Source of the DNA: B3-G11 sp039714175
GTDB taxonomy: Bacteria; Actinomycetota; Acidimicrobiia; Spongiisociales; UBA5794
Length of the DNA: 20,152 bases
NCBI GenBank assembly: GCA_039714175.1
Contig: JBDLJV010000019.1
Span: 1 to 20,152, forward strand
Reading direction: 5' to 3'
The stretch's first letter is position 1. Every line of letters begins with the position of its first letter. Below are positions 12,817 to 20,152 of the stretch, piece by piece. Position numbers and translations under genes: made by a program. A model generated the notes under the pieces. The model had not been told where the DNA came from and ran no database searches. It was given only the letters and a program-made list of their open reading frames with translations.

Positions 12817-13354
12817 GGTGGTGGATGGCGAGGAGGATCCCCGCCACGGTCTTCGCATCGGAGACCACTCCTGATGCGACAAGTGAAACGGCTTCGGTGA
12901 GCGGCATCCGCACCACCTCGGCGTCGGTTTCCTCGGGGCCGACGGGTGATCGAAGACCGTCTGACGGCTCTTCGATCATGAAGATCGTGATCCGCTCGTC
13001 GCTGAACCCGACAGATGTCCAGATGCTCGTGAGTTTCGTGATCGTGCCGCCGGTGAGCCCGGCTTCCTCTTCGAGTTCCCTCCGTGCTGCTTCCTCCAGA
13101 TCCTCGCCGGCTATGTCCAGTTTGCCCGCTGGGATTTCGAGTATCCGGTCACCTGCAGCTGCTCGGTACTGTCGGAGGAGAACGACGTCGGTGCCGATGA
13201 TCGGTACGACAGCAACCGCTCCCGGGTGTTCGACAACGATTCGATCAAAAGCGCCGCCGTCGGGTCCCTTGATGGTTCGCTTCGTCACACCGAGGAATCC
13301 GAGATCGAGCACGCTCTCCCTCTTGAGGACGCTGAAGTCCTCTGAGGGGATCAC
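12803..13354 (-). CDS. NUDIX hydrolase, probable ADP-ribose pyrophosphatase
   Basis: The 183-residue product carries a Nudix box at residues 77-100 (GKLDIAG, then EDLEEAARRELEEEAGL). It has one extra residue between the first glycine and glutamate, which I recall is also the case in M. tuberculosis Rv1700, the ADP-ribose pyrophosphatase at the same syntenic place. LLRQYRAAAGDRILEIPAG before the box is typical of ADP-ribose/sugar-nucleotide hydrolases. Hydrolysis of ADP-ribose to AMP and ribose-5-phosphate is the likely reaction, inferred from family and position. The GTG start overlaps the pyrG stop as GTGA, and the end overlaps xerD by 14 bases. Confidence 0.9.
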   Translation of the reverse strand: MIPSEDFSVLKRESVLDLGFLGVTKRTIKGPDGGAFDRIVVEHPGAVAVVPIIGTDVVLLRQYRAAAGDRILEIPAGKLDIAGEDLEEAARRELEEEAGLTGGTITKLTSIWTSVGFSDERITIFMIEEPSDGLRSPVGPEETDAEVVRMPLTEAVSLVASGVVSDAKTVAGILLAIHHRDAS

Positions 13355-15000
13355 CGCGGCTGCTCGACAGCGGCGTGCTCCTTCGAGTCGACACCGATCT
13401 GTCCCCCATGGGTTTTAGCGGCAGCCACAAGTCCGTCGAAGAGTGGATGCGGGTGATTCGGTCTCGACTTGAGTTCGGGGTGCGCCTGGGTTGCAATGAA
13501 GTACGGATGTCCCGGAAGTTCGATGAACTCCACGAGACGATCATCCGGGGATGTGCCGGATAGCGACAGACCTGATTCCTCGAGCTGCTGGCGGTAGCGA
13601 TTGTTGACTTCCCACCGGTGGCGGTGCCGTTCGTAGACGACCTCACTGTCATACAGAGATCGCGCCAGGCTCTCCTCAGCGAGCTTCGCCGGGTAGATGC
13701 CGAGACGCATCGTGCCTCCCATGTCGGAGACATCCTTCTGTGTCTCCATCAGGTCGATCACAGGGTGGGTGCATGTCGGATCGAACTCTGATGAATGGGC
13801 GTCCTGGAGTCCGAGAACATTCCGTGCGTACTCGATCACGGCACATTGGAGTCCGAGGCACAGGCCGAGGAAGGGGATCCCGTGTTCGCGGGCGTACTGA
13901 ATGGACCTGATCTTTCCTTCGACGCCTCGGATGCCGAAACCACCTGGTACGACGATGCCGTCGAGGCCTTCGAGATAGGAGTCGACAAGCATGCCGTCGA
14001 CATCGTCGGCAGGAACCCATCGGATGTTGACCTTGACATCTGACGTACGACCCGAGTGCCTGAGAGATTCCACGACCGAGAGATAGGCGTCAGGGAGGTC
14101 GACGTACTTTCCCACGAGGCCGATGGTCACTTCTTCCGATGGGTTCGCCATCGCTTCGACCATCGACTCCCACTGTTCCAACTCCGGTTCGGGAGCATCG
14201 AGTTTGAGTTCCCTGAGCACGACGTCGTCGAGGCCGGCGTCGTGGAGCGAGAGCGGTACGCCGTAGATGTTCGGAACATCCACCGCGTTGATCACGGCGT
14301 CGCCCGCTACGTCGCAGAACAGGCTGATCTTGCGTCTGGCGGAGTCGTCGACGGAACGGTCAGATCGCACGACGATGATCTCCGGTTGGATTCCGTGGCT
14401 TCGCAGTTCAGCGACCGAGTGCTGGGTCGGCTTGGTCTTCAGCTCTTCGGACGTGCGCAAGTAGGGAACAAGGGTGACGTGTATGTAGCACGTGTTGTCG
14501 ATGCCGACATCCTTGCGAACCTGTCTGATGGCTTCGAGAAACGGGAGGCTTTCGATATCACCAACGGTTCCACCGACCTCGGTGATGACGATGTCGACGT
14601 CGTCTCTCTGGCCGAGCTTGCGGATCCGACCCTTGATCTCGTTCGTGATGTGAGGAATGACCTGGACCGTCGCCCCGAGATAGTCGCCCCTGCGTTCCTT
14701 GCGGATGACCGACTGGTATATCGACCCGGTCGTCACGTTCGAATCCCTGCTCAGGTTCTCGCCCACGAAACGTTCGTAGTGGCCGAGGTCGAGGTCTGTC
14801 TCTCCCCCATCGTCGGTGACGAACACCTCACCGTGTTCGAATGGATTCATGGTGCCGGGATCGACGTTGATGTAGGGGTCAAGCTTCTGAAGAACGACCC
14901 TGAATCCTCGGGCCTTGAGGAGGCGTCCCAGAGACGCTGCAGTGATCCCCTTGCCCAGACTTGATGTCACCCCGCCGGTGACGAATACGTGCTTGGTCAC
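13351..15000 (-). CDS. pyrG: CTP synthase
   Basis: PyrG makes CTP from UTP, ATP and glutamine. The 549-residue product has the N-terminal amidoligase domain (KHVFVTGGVTSSLGKGITAA, then DPYINVDPGTMNPFEHGEVF and EVGGTVGDIE). The C-terminal class I glutaminase has the nucleophile C381 (FLGLCLGLQ) and the H507/E509 pair (ATQAHPEL). The start is GTG at 15000, with GGAGGA (15011-15006) a few bases upstream, the strongest ribosome-binding site in the window. A TATCAT box (15032-15027) suggests its own promoter in the gap after recN. It is followed by the NUDIX gene with a GTGA overlap. Confidence 0.98.
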   Translation of the reverse strand: MTKHVFVTGGVTSSLGKGITAASLGRLLKARGFRVVLQKLDPYINVDPGTMNPFEHGEVFVTDDGGETDLDLGHYERFVGENLSRDSNVTTGSIYQSVIRKERRGDYLGATVQVIPHITNEIKGRIRKLGQRDDVDIVITEVGGTVGDIESLPFLEAIRQVRKDVGIDNTCYIHVTLVPYLRTSEELKTKPTQHSVAELRSHGIQPEIIVVRSDRSVDDSARRKISLFCDVAGDAVINAVDVPNIYGVPLSLHDAGLDDVVLRELKLDAPEPELEQWESMVEAMANPSEEVTIGLVGKYVDLPDAYLSVVESLRHSGRTSDVKVNIRWVPADDVDGMLVDSYLEGLDGIVVPGGFGIRGVEGKIRSIQYAREHGIPFLGLCLGLQCAVIEYARNVLGLQDAHSSEFDPTCTHPVIDLMETQKDVSDMGGTMRLGIYPAKLAEESLARSLYDSEVVYERHRHRWEVNNRYRQQLEESGLSLSGTSPDDRLVEFIELPGHPYFIATQAHPELKSRPNHPHPLFDGLVAAAKTHGGQIGVDSKEHAAVEQPR

Positions 15001-15005
15001 GTATC

Positions 15006-15032
15006 TCCTCCGCCTCGGAAGGTTGGATGATA
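15006..15032 (-). promoter_or_regulatory. pyrG promoter -10 (TATCAT) and Shine-Dalgarno
   Basis: On the minus strand TATCAT (15032-15027) fits TANNNT and is followed about 16 bases later by GGAGGA (15011-15006), then the GTG at 15000. I saw no attenuator-like C-tract or strong hairpin in the short leader, so nothing points to the Bacillus-type CTP-responsive control. Confidence 0.45.
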
Positions 15033-15092
15033 CCAGCGCACAGCGATCGACCGTGTTTCTCCCATTCCGGGTGCCAAATCAGGAATCCGGTC

Positions 15093-16706
15093 TCACGAAT
15101 CGGCTGTCGCGCGGGTCATCTCGGCGATTTGGAGGAGCTCTTCGGCATGCTCCCTGCCCTTCTCTGACGAGGTGAGTCCAGCGAGCATACGAGACAACTC
15201 AGCGGGCCGCTGATCCTCGGTCGCTTCGGCGATGGTCGCCGTTGCTCCGTCGCGTGACACGACGTAGTGGCAGTCGGCGAACGCCGCGACCTGGGGAAGG
15301 TGTGTCACACACAGCACCTGGCGGCCCCGAGCCAGGGCTGCGAGCTTCTCACCCATGGCAAGGGCCGTCTCGCCGCCGACACCAGCGTCGATCTCGTCGA
15401 AGGCGACAAGCTCACCCTCCGCACCACCTGAGGCAAGCGTGAGTGCAAGAACGAGCCGGCTCAACTCACCTCCGGAAGCGATCGATCCGACAGGACCCGG
15501 CGTGAGGGACGCGTCCGAAGCGAACACGACGGCAACGGTGTCTGCTCCCGTTCGCGATGGTGGAGCCGTCGACACGGAGAGCTCCGTGATCGGGTGCGAG
15601 AATCCAAGGTCTTTCAGATGAATCTCGGTCTGTCGGGCGATCCGTTGTCCAGCTGCCGACCGAGAATCTCGAAGTTCCCGGCCTCGGGCCTCGACGTTCT
15701 TGGCTGATGATGCGAGCCTCTCGGCGATGTCCTCGGCCGAATCGAGCAGCGAAGCGAGTTCGGATTCGCGGTTCACGGCATCCTTGTGGAAGTCGAGGAT
15801 CGATTCGAGAGAGTCGCCGTACTTCCTCTTGAGCGTCGAGAGCAGAGCAACGCGCTCTTCGGCGCGCTGGAGGTGAGCAGGCTCGACAGCGAGCTCGGCA
15901 CCGTAGCGAGCAGTTTCAGTTGTGATCTCACTGAGATCGGTCAGGGCGTCGTCGATCTGGGCCACGAGATCCCCCAGCGAGGGGTCGATTCCAGCAGCGG
16001 AGGCAAGTGCCCGCGAGGCCTCTTCGATGTGTGCGATTGCACCGTCCTCGCCGAGTCGGCCGAGAGCCGCGTCGACGGACGAGATGAGGGATTCAGCATT
16101 GCGGAGCTTGGACACTTCTGCATGCAGCGCCTCGTCGTCTCCGATTGAGAATCCGGCTTCATCGATCTCATTGATCTGGAACCGAACGGTCTCGAGTTCG
16201 CGTGTGAGCCCGCGGTGATCTGATCCGAGGAGATCAGCCTCAGCGCTGACCGCCTCGAACTGGAGCCACGCCGCTTGGTAGGCGTCCCATGCTTGCCGTT
16301 CGACATCGGTGAACGATCGGTCGATCAGCGCACGAACGCCTGCCGAGGAAGTGATCGTGTGCTGGTCGTGCTGGCCGACGATCGACACTCTTGGGCCGAT
16401 GTTCTCGCGGAGGGCGGAAGCCGTGCTGATAGCACCGTCGAGGTACGCCTTCGAGCGGTCGGGGGACACTACACGCCGGACGACAAGCTCCTGGCTTCCG
16501 ATGAACCGTGCAGAGACATCTGCAGTGTCTCCGTGCGGTCCAATGAGTCCTTTGACAGCTTGTTCTCCTACCAGGAGCCTGAGTGCGCCCAGCATCACGG
16601 TCTTGCCGGCACCGGTTTCTCCGGTGATCACGGTCAATCCCTGAGCTGGCGTGAGCGTTGCTTCAGGGATGAGTCCGAGGTTGGTTACGACAACCTCTTC
16701 AAGCAT
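15093..16706 (-). CDS. recN: DNA repair protein RecN
   Basis: RecN is an SMC-like ATPase of double-strand-break repair. From ATG 16706 the product has 537 residues. Walker A is GETGAGKT at 29-36, a long central coiled-coil follows (rich in E/A/L with LESILDFHKDAVNRESELASLL), and the C-terminal ATPase half has TPGPVGSIASGGELSRLVLAL (signature) and AFDEIDAGVGGETALAMGEKL, then LCVTHLPQVAAFADCHY. The ATG overlaps the nadK end by 8 bases. A far-upstream start at 17027 would add 107 residues of antisense-like sequence over nadK and is rejected. The gene ends the M20-HAD-tlyA-nadK-recN run, and a 92-base gap with the pyrG promoter follows. Confidence 0.97.
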   Translation of the reverse strand: MLEEVVVTNLGLIPEATLTPAQGLTVITGETGAGKTVMLGALRLLVGEQAVKGLIGPHGDTADVSARFIGSQELVVRRVVSPDRSKAYLDGAISTASALRENIGPRVSIVGQHDQHTITSSAGVRALIDRSFTDVERQAWDAYQAAWLQFEAVSAEADLLGSDHRGLTRELETVRFQINEIDEAGFSIGDDEALHAEVSKLRNAESLISSVDAALGRLGEDGAIAHIEEASRALASAAGIDPSLGDLVAQIDDALTDLSEITTETARYGAELAVEPAHLQRAEERVALLSTLKRKYGDSLESILDFHKDAVNRESELASLLDSAEDIAERLASSAKNVEARGRELRDSRSAAGQRIARQTEIHLKDLGFSHPITELSVSTAPPSRTGADTVAVVFASDASLTPGPVGSIASGGELSRLVLALTLASGGAEGELVAFDEIDAGVGGETALAMGEKLAALARGRQVLCVTHLPQVAAFADCHYVVSRDGATATIAEATEDQRPAELSRMLAGLTSSEKGREHAEELLQIAEMTRATADS

Positions 16707-17475
16707 GGTCAAGGCCGAATTGCTCGCGAACGGCATGTGGGAACGGGTGCCGATCGAGCGTGAGGAACTGGACGGTCGCCTCGCCCCGACGGACCGTGAT
16801 CGGCTCGGAAGGCTCCACCGTGCACAGCTCGGTCCCATCGACGTTGATCCTTGCCGGACGGTCTCCAGAAACTGAGAAGGTGACGACGGCGCCCGGGGAG
16901 AGCACGATGGCTCGGGTGAGGAGACTGTGCGGTGCCACGGGTGTAAGCACCAGCGCATCGAGGCGGGGATCGACGATCGGTCCGCCGGCAGACAGGGAGT
17001 ATGCGGTGGATCCCAATGGAGTGGCAACGATCATGCCGTCGGTGCGGTAGTTCGCCAGAGGACGACCGTCCACTGTGACAGAGACTTCGATGATCCTCTG
17101 GCTGATGACCTTCTCGACGACGATGTCGTTGATCGCCAAAGCAGAACAGGATTCCGTCTCGACCGATATCGTGCCCTGTCGTTTGATTCGGAAGGAGTCC
17201 GACGCGATCGCATCGATGAGATCTTCGATCTCATCCTCGCCGAACTCGGCGAGATATCCAACCCTGCCGACGTTGATGCCACAGACGGGGATCCCTGCGT
17301 CGCGGGCGATGGCTGCGGCTTCGAGGACGGTTCCATCACCTCCGATCGCGACGATGGCGTCGACGCCTTCATCGCGAACGACAACGTCACGCTTAGCGAA
17401 GAGTGCTGTCAGTTGCTCGGCGAGGTCTATCGCCCGGGGCTTGTCGTCGCGAGTGACGAGTTTGACTCGATTCAT
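16699..17475 (-). CDS. nadK: NAD kinase
   Basis: NadK phosphorylates NAD to NADP. The 258-residue product has the GGDGT motif at 45-49. It uses N116-D117 (AINDIVVEK) where many members have NE, within the known NE/D variation. It also has TDGMIVATPLGSTAYSLSAGGPIV and VTPVAPHSLLTR. The length is on the short side because the N-terminal region before GGDGT is brief. The ATG overlaps the tlyA stop as ATGA, and the end overlaps recN by 8 bases. The tlyA-nadK-recN order is the same as in M. tuberculosis. Confidence 0.97.
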   Translation of the reverse strand: MNRVKLVTRDDKPRAIDLAEQLTALFAKRDVVVRDEGVDAIVAIGGDGTVLEAAAIARDAGIPVCGINVGRVGYLAEFGEDEIEDLIDAIASDSFRIKRQGTISVETESCSALAINDIVVEKVISQRIIEVSVTVDGRPLANYRTDGMIVATPLGSTAYSLSAGGPIVDPRLDALVLTPVAPHSLLTRAIVLSPGAVVTFSVSGDRPARINVDGTELCTVEPSEPITVRRGEATVQFLTLDRHPFPHAVREQFGLDHA

Positions 17476-18260
17476 TGCGGATCCCTGTCGAACACCTTGT
17501 CGATCGTATCTGAGGAAACGGTACCGCGTCCACGTTCGAAGATGGCCACGTACTCAACGTTCCCTGTGGCTCCCGTGATCGGTGACTCGATGAGTCCGGT
17601 GCATCCGAGGCCGATCTCGCTGAAGGATTCGACGACCTCGATGACGACGCGTCTGCGCGTACCCGGATCGCGAACGATCCCCCCTTTGCCAACGGCCTCA
17701 CGTCCGGCCTCGAACTGGGGCTTGATCAGCAGTATCCAACGAGCGTTCGATGCACCGAGTAGCGCAAGCTGGTGGTGTACCGCCCGTAGGGAGATGAAGG
17801 AGAGGTCGGATACGACGATATCGAACGGTTCACCGAACTGTGAGATGTCCGCAGTCCTTATGTTCGTCCTCTCGACGACCTCGACGCGATCATCGTTTCG
17901 AACCTTCCAATGCATCTGGCCGTAACCAACGTCTATCGCCGTCACCGATGAGGCACCCCGTTGGAGCAGACAGTCGGTGAAGCCCCCGGTCGAGGCCCCC
18001 ACGTCGACGACGCGTAGCCCATCGACATCAACGTTGAAGAGCTCGAGCGCCCTGTCGAGCTTTCGGCCCGCTCGACTCACGAATGGTTCCGGGGGTTGGA
18101 GGAGATGGACAGGCTCGTCGGGGGCGACGAGCGTTGAGGGCTTCGGGCTCGAGATCGTTCCAACGCGAACGAGTCCGGCCTCGATCGCTCGCTTGGCTTC
18201 GGTTCGGCTGCCAACGAGTTTGCGTCGCACGAGCTCGGCATCGAGCCGTCGACGGTTCAG
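17472..18260 (-). CDS. tlyA: TlyA-type rRNA 2'-O-methyltransferase, probable CTG start
   Basis: TlyA family members methylate ribose 2'-OH groups on 16S and 23S rRNA; in mycobacteria this creates capreomycin sensitivity. The product has an N-terminal S4 domain (NRRRLDAELVRRKLVGSRTE) and an FtsJ-like methyltransferase domain (FVSRAGRKLDRALELF, VVDVGASTGGFTDCLLQRGA, SDLSFISL, IKPQFEAGREAVGKGG). The GTG at 18230 would cut off RRRLDAEL, the first strand-helix of S4. The CTG at 18260-18258 restores it, overlaps the upstream stop as CTGA, and has GGAG (18272-18269) 8 nt ahead. No ATG, GTG or TTG is in frame upstream of 18230 for many codons. From CTG the length is 262, close to the 268 of the mycobacterial protein. 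Confidence 0.92.
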   Translation of the reverse strand: MNRRRLDAELVRRKLVGSRTEAKRAIEAGLVRVGTISSPKPSTLVAPDEPVHLLQPPEPFVSRAGRKLDRALELFNVDVDGLRVVDVGASTGGFTDCLLQRGASSVTAIDVGYGQMHWKVRNDDRVEVVERTNIRTADISQFGEPFDIVVSDLSFISLRAVHHQLALLGASNARWILLIKPQFEAGREAVGKGGIVRDPGTRRRVVIEVVESFSEIGLGCTGLIESPITGATGNVEYVAIFERGRGTVSSDTIDKVFDRDPQ

Positions 18261-18451
18261 GACGCGGACTCCGTCTTGGTTTCGCGCGAAGCATCTGTCT
18301 GATCGAGCTCGCGTTGGAGGCTTGCCGCCACGCCTTCGGCGATGTCGGGGGCGTCGGCTGGGTCGGCCGTGGCGAGCGCCTCAAGAGCAGGGCGGTCTTG
18401 CGGTGCTTCTTCGTCGTTCGGTATGTCGTTCATATCCGCATTATCCCTCAT
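18257..18451 (-). CDS. Small acidic hypothetical protein (position of M. tuberculosis Rv1693)
   Basis: The 64-residue product (MRDNADMNDIPNDEEAPQDR at the N-terminus, DASRETKTESAS at the end) is acidic, rich in Ala/Asp/Glu and probably partly disordered. One helical stretch is likely (DAPDIAEGVAASLQRELDQ). Its ATG overlaps the HAD stop as ATGA. A second ATG six codons later (18433), behind GATAAT and six bases, is an alternative start. Its stop forms CTGA with the tlyA start. In M. tuberculosis a short unknown ORF, Rv1693, lies at exactly this place between the phosphatase and tlyA. Equivalence is by position only. It may exist mainly to couple translation. Confidence 0.65.
   Translation of the reverse strand: MRDNADMNDIPNDEEAPQDRPALEALATADPADAPDIAEGVAASLQRELDQTDASRETKTESAS
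18269..18272 (-). promoter_or_regulatory. Shine-Dalgarno supporting the CTG start of tlyA
   Basis: GGAG on the minus strand lies 8 nt before the CTG at 18260. It is inside the 3' end of the 64-residue ORF, whose stop shares bases with the proposed start. Confidence 0.45.
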
Positions 18452-19236
18452 CGTGTGTCGGCATCGAGGATCGCGGGGAGATCGACAACGGACGACACAA
18501 CATGATCGGGTACATGGATCGTGGTCGCGGCACCCACTGAGTCCGTGACGCCTGTGAGGGTGAGCACGGATTCCCATCCGGCGGTAGCAGCAAAGGCGAT
18601 ATCGGTTTCAGGCCGATCTCCAACCATCACCACGCGCGAAGCGGCGACTTTCTCGTTCACCAGCTGCAGCATGGGATCGGCGGGTTTGCCGCAGGCGATC
18701 CAGCCATCGTGGGATGCAGCTGCGATTGCGGCGACGACCATGCCAGCGCCGGGGGCTTGCCCGTCAACAGTCGGGAACGTGGCATCAGTGTTCGTCGCAA
18801 TGAATCGGGCCCCGTTCCGAATCGCTCGAGCGGCGCGATCGACCTTGCCGTAGGTCAGGTGTCTGTCGAGGCCGACGACCACAGCTTTGGCCTCAGGATC
18901 ATCTGTGACGGAGACACCAGCCGACCGTACGGTGTCAGCGAGATCTTCAGAGCCAACAACCTGGGCTGTGCGTATTCCCTCTTGTGCTAGGTAGCGAGCC
19001 GCCGCCATGCCTGAGGTGACCACCGAATCGGCGGGAACGGACAGGCCGGATCGTTCGAGCAGCTGGCGTTGCACCGATTCAGGCGTCTTCGTCGAGTTGT
19101 TTGTGGCGAAGAGAACCTGCCACCCCATGGTTCGGAGTTCGTCGATCGCTTCGGCCGCACCGGGAATTGGAGTCGAGCCGAGATAGATCACTCCGTCAAG
19201 ATCGAATACGACGGTGCCTAGAAAGTTCGTGGTCAC
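18448..19236 (-). CDS. NagD-like HAD phosphatase (class IIA)
   Basis: The 262-residue protein carries all HAD motifs: D12-L-D14-GVIYLG (motif I), TNNS at 45-48 (motif II), K184 in CGKP (motif III) and GDRPETDI at 206-213 (motif IV). A C2 cap between motifs II and III makes it a NagD-type member. In M. tuberculosis the gene at the same position (Rv1692) is a glycerol-3-phosphate phosphatase involved in recycling polar heads of lipids; that substrate is inferred here by synteny only. The GTG start overlaps the M20 peptidase stop as GTGA, and the end overlaps the following small ORF as ATGA. Confidence 0.94.
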   Translation of the reverse strand: MTTNFLGTVVFDLDGVIYLGSTPIPGAAEAIDELRTMGWQVLFATNNSTKTPESVQRQLLERSGLSVPADSVVTSGMAAARYLAQEGIRTAQVVGSEDLADTVRSAGVSVTDDPEAKAVVVGLDRHLTYGKVDRAARAIRNGARFIATNTDATFPTVDGQAPGAGMVVAAIAAASHDGWIACGKPADPMLQLVNEKVAASRVVMVGDRPETDIAFAATAGWESVLTLTGVTDSVGAATTIHVPDHVVSSVVDLPAILDADTR

Positions 19237-20152
19237 TGGTGGTCCGTTGCGCTTGTTCTGGCTGAGAATGCAGTGACAACACTTGCAAGGAATCGCGTGG
19301 ACGCCATGACGGACTCTTCCGAGACCCGTTCGTCCACGCCATGGAACATCGCAAGCATTCCGGGGAACGTCACGGAATCATCAAAGAGGCCAACGCCATA
19401 GGCGGGAATGCCGAGTTCGCGGAAGAAGCGGGCATCCGTTGTGACAGGCGTGAGTGTCGGTGCGAGACGTCGCGATCCGAGGTGGATCTCAGCGGCGTCG
19501 GCGATGGCTTCCCACAGTGTTCCTCCGGGAGGCGATGCATTGGCGACCATGTCCAGGATCGGAGTCATGGTGAGCTCATCGAAGAGGTCCGGGCCGAGCA
19601 CCTTGCGCAGGTGATCATCGAGATCCGTGGCCTCCTGACCGGGGAGGAGGCGTACGTCGATCTCACCATCTGCAGCATCCGGGATCATGTTCGCCTTGAT
19701 ACCGCTCTCGATCACGTTGGGTGAGAATGTCATGTGCGTGCAAGCATGGATCCAACGAGCGAGCGTGGGATCATCCTCGGCGATCTCGACTATGGCGTCA
19801 TCCACACGGTCGGGATCGGTGAGCATCTCGGTGAGATCCTCTGCGAGGGCAAGATGGGGAACGAAAGCTACCCACTCCTCCGTGATGGCGACAGGCTGCG
19901 GCGCTCTCCCGATCAGCGTGAACGCCTCTGCCATCTTGAGCAGCGCATTGGCTCTTCCGAACGGCTGACTGCCGTGGCCGGCGCTTCCGCGCGTAGACGC
20001 GGATCTCCAATGGGGCCCCTTCTCGGCAACGGTCACGGGGAGCGAAGGGTCGTTGGCTGTTCCCAATGTGGGCCCCGCAACCTCCGTGAGTACGTAGTCA
20101 CACGCAACAAGGTCCCAATGTTCGTTGACGAGGTGTTTCGCTCCCCACGTTC
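19233..20152 (-). CDS. M20 family metallopeptidase (5' end outside the window)
   Basis: The frame is open to the right edge, so about 305 C-terminal residues are seen. At the edge it reads TWGAKHLVNEHWDLVACDYV, the usual stretch just after the family's EExGG metal ligand, which must lie outside. Next come KGPHWRSASTRGSAGHGSQP (lid-domain H-G-S motif) and TFSPNVIESGIKANMIPDAA with DVRLLPGQ (dimerisation domain). Near the end are TTDARFFRELGIPAYGVGLF and MFHGVDERVSEES, which supplies the last metal-binding His. It is probably a dipeptidase or deacylase of the ArgE/DapE/CPG2 superfamily; the substrate is unknown. It overlaps the HAD gene by 4 bases. Confidence 0.93.
   Translation of the reverse strand, partial: TWGAKHLVNEHWDLVACDYVLTEVAGPTLGTANDPSLPVTVAEKGPHWRSASTRGSAGHGSQPFGRANALLKMAEAFTLIGRAPQPVAITEEWVAFVPHLALAEDLTEMLTDPDRVDDAIVEIAEDDPTLARWIHACTHMTFSPNVIESGIKANMIPDAADGEIDVRLLPGQEATDLDDHLRKVLGPDLFDELTMTPILDMVANASPPGGTLWEAIADAAEIHLGSRRLAPTLTPVTTDARFFRELGIPAYGVGLFDDSVTFPGMLAMFHGVDERVSEESVMASTRFLASVVTAFSARTSATDHQ

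Noticed and set aside
14056..14964. Plus-strand open frame (302 codons) opposite pyrG
   Set aside because: His/Asp/Val-rich shadow of pyrG with no family features.
16707..17027. N-terminal extension of recN by 107 residues
   Set aside because: It would overlap most of the nadK 3' half, has low-complexity Ser/Pro/Arg content, and precedes the obvious family start MLEEVVVTNLGLI.
16927..17925. Long plus-strand open frame (332 codons) opposite nadK and tlyA
   Set aside because: Mirror frame of two conserved genes; no recognisable domain or ribosome-binding site.

Overview
The window is GC-rich bacterial chromosome from an actinobacterium. The order HAD phosphatase - small ORF - tlyA - nadK - recN - pyrG - NUDIX - xerD - ... 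- scpA - scpB - rluB - (aroA) - cmk, plus der, matches the Mycobacterium tuberculosis Rv1692-Rv1713 block. Several differences point to a lineage outside the mycobacteria, perhaps a deep branch such as Acidimicrobiia; that placement is an inference. They are a DUF512/PDZ radical-SAM gene next to der, no Rv1697/Rv1698-type genes between recN and pyrG, a dksA/traR-like gene plus an HD-domain gene where M. tuberculosis has a parA-like gene before scpA, and aroA between rluB and cmk.

Layout, left to right. Bases 1-207 hold at most the tail of a protein. A three-helix small membrane protein (208-480, +) follows, then a tRNA-Pro(GGG) on the minus strand with a strong terminator hairpin. A minus-strand operon (5170 down to 812) encodes the DUF512 radical-SAM protein, the ribosome-assembly GTPase Der, an acyl-CoA carboxylase carboxyltransferase and an overlooked 51-residue single-pass membrane protein. 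ispH (+) diverges from it. After ispH come two hairpin-rich noncoding stretches flanking a tiny zinc-ribbon gene. A second minus operon (10989 down to 7029) is scpA-scpB-rluB-aroA-cmk: chromosome condensation, pseudouridylation, shikimate pathway and CMP kinase. Upstream of it lie an HD-domain gene and dksA/traR, then pyrG-NUDIX-xerD. At the right end is M20 peptidase (cut by the edge) - NagD-like HAD - 64-residue ORF - tlyA - nadK - recN. No phage, transposon, CRISPR or secondary-metabolite locus is visible.

Nearly every gene junction within the operons is an overlap, many of them 4-base NTGA overlaps with N = A, G, T and apparently C. That suggests strong translational coupling. Three operon heads (ispH, DUF512, scpA) have a TANNNT box 6-7 nt before the ATG, as expected for leaderless mRNAs. 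Two RNA-modification genes, rluB and tlyA, have intact N-terminal S4 domains but no ATG/GTG/TTG in frame before them. The best candidates are an ATC start (rluB) and a CTG start (tlyA), each behind a Shine-Dalgarno-like sequence. These start-codon cases, the small membrane protein coupled to the carboxylase, and the structured intergenic elements are the most noteworthy content. Otherwise the region is conserved housekeeping DNA, with no evident novel multi-gene system.
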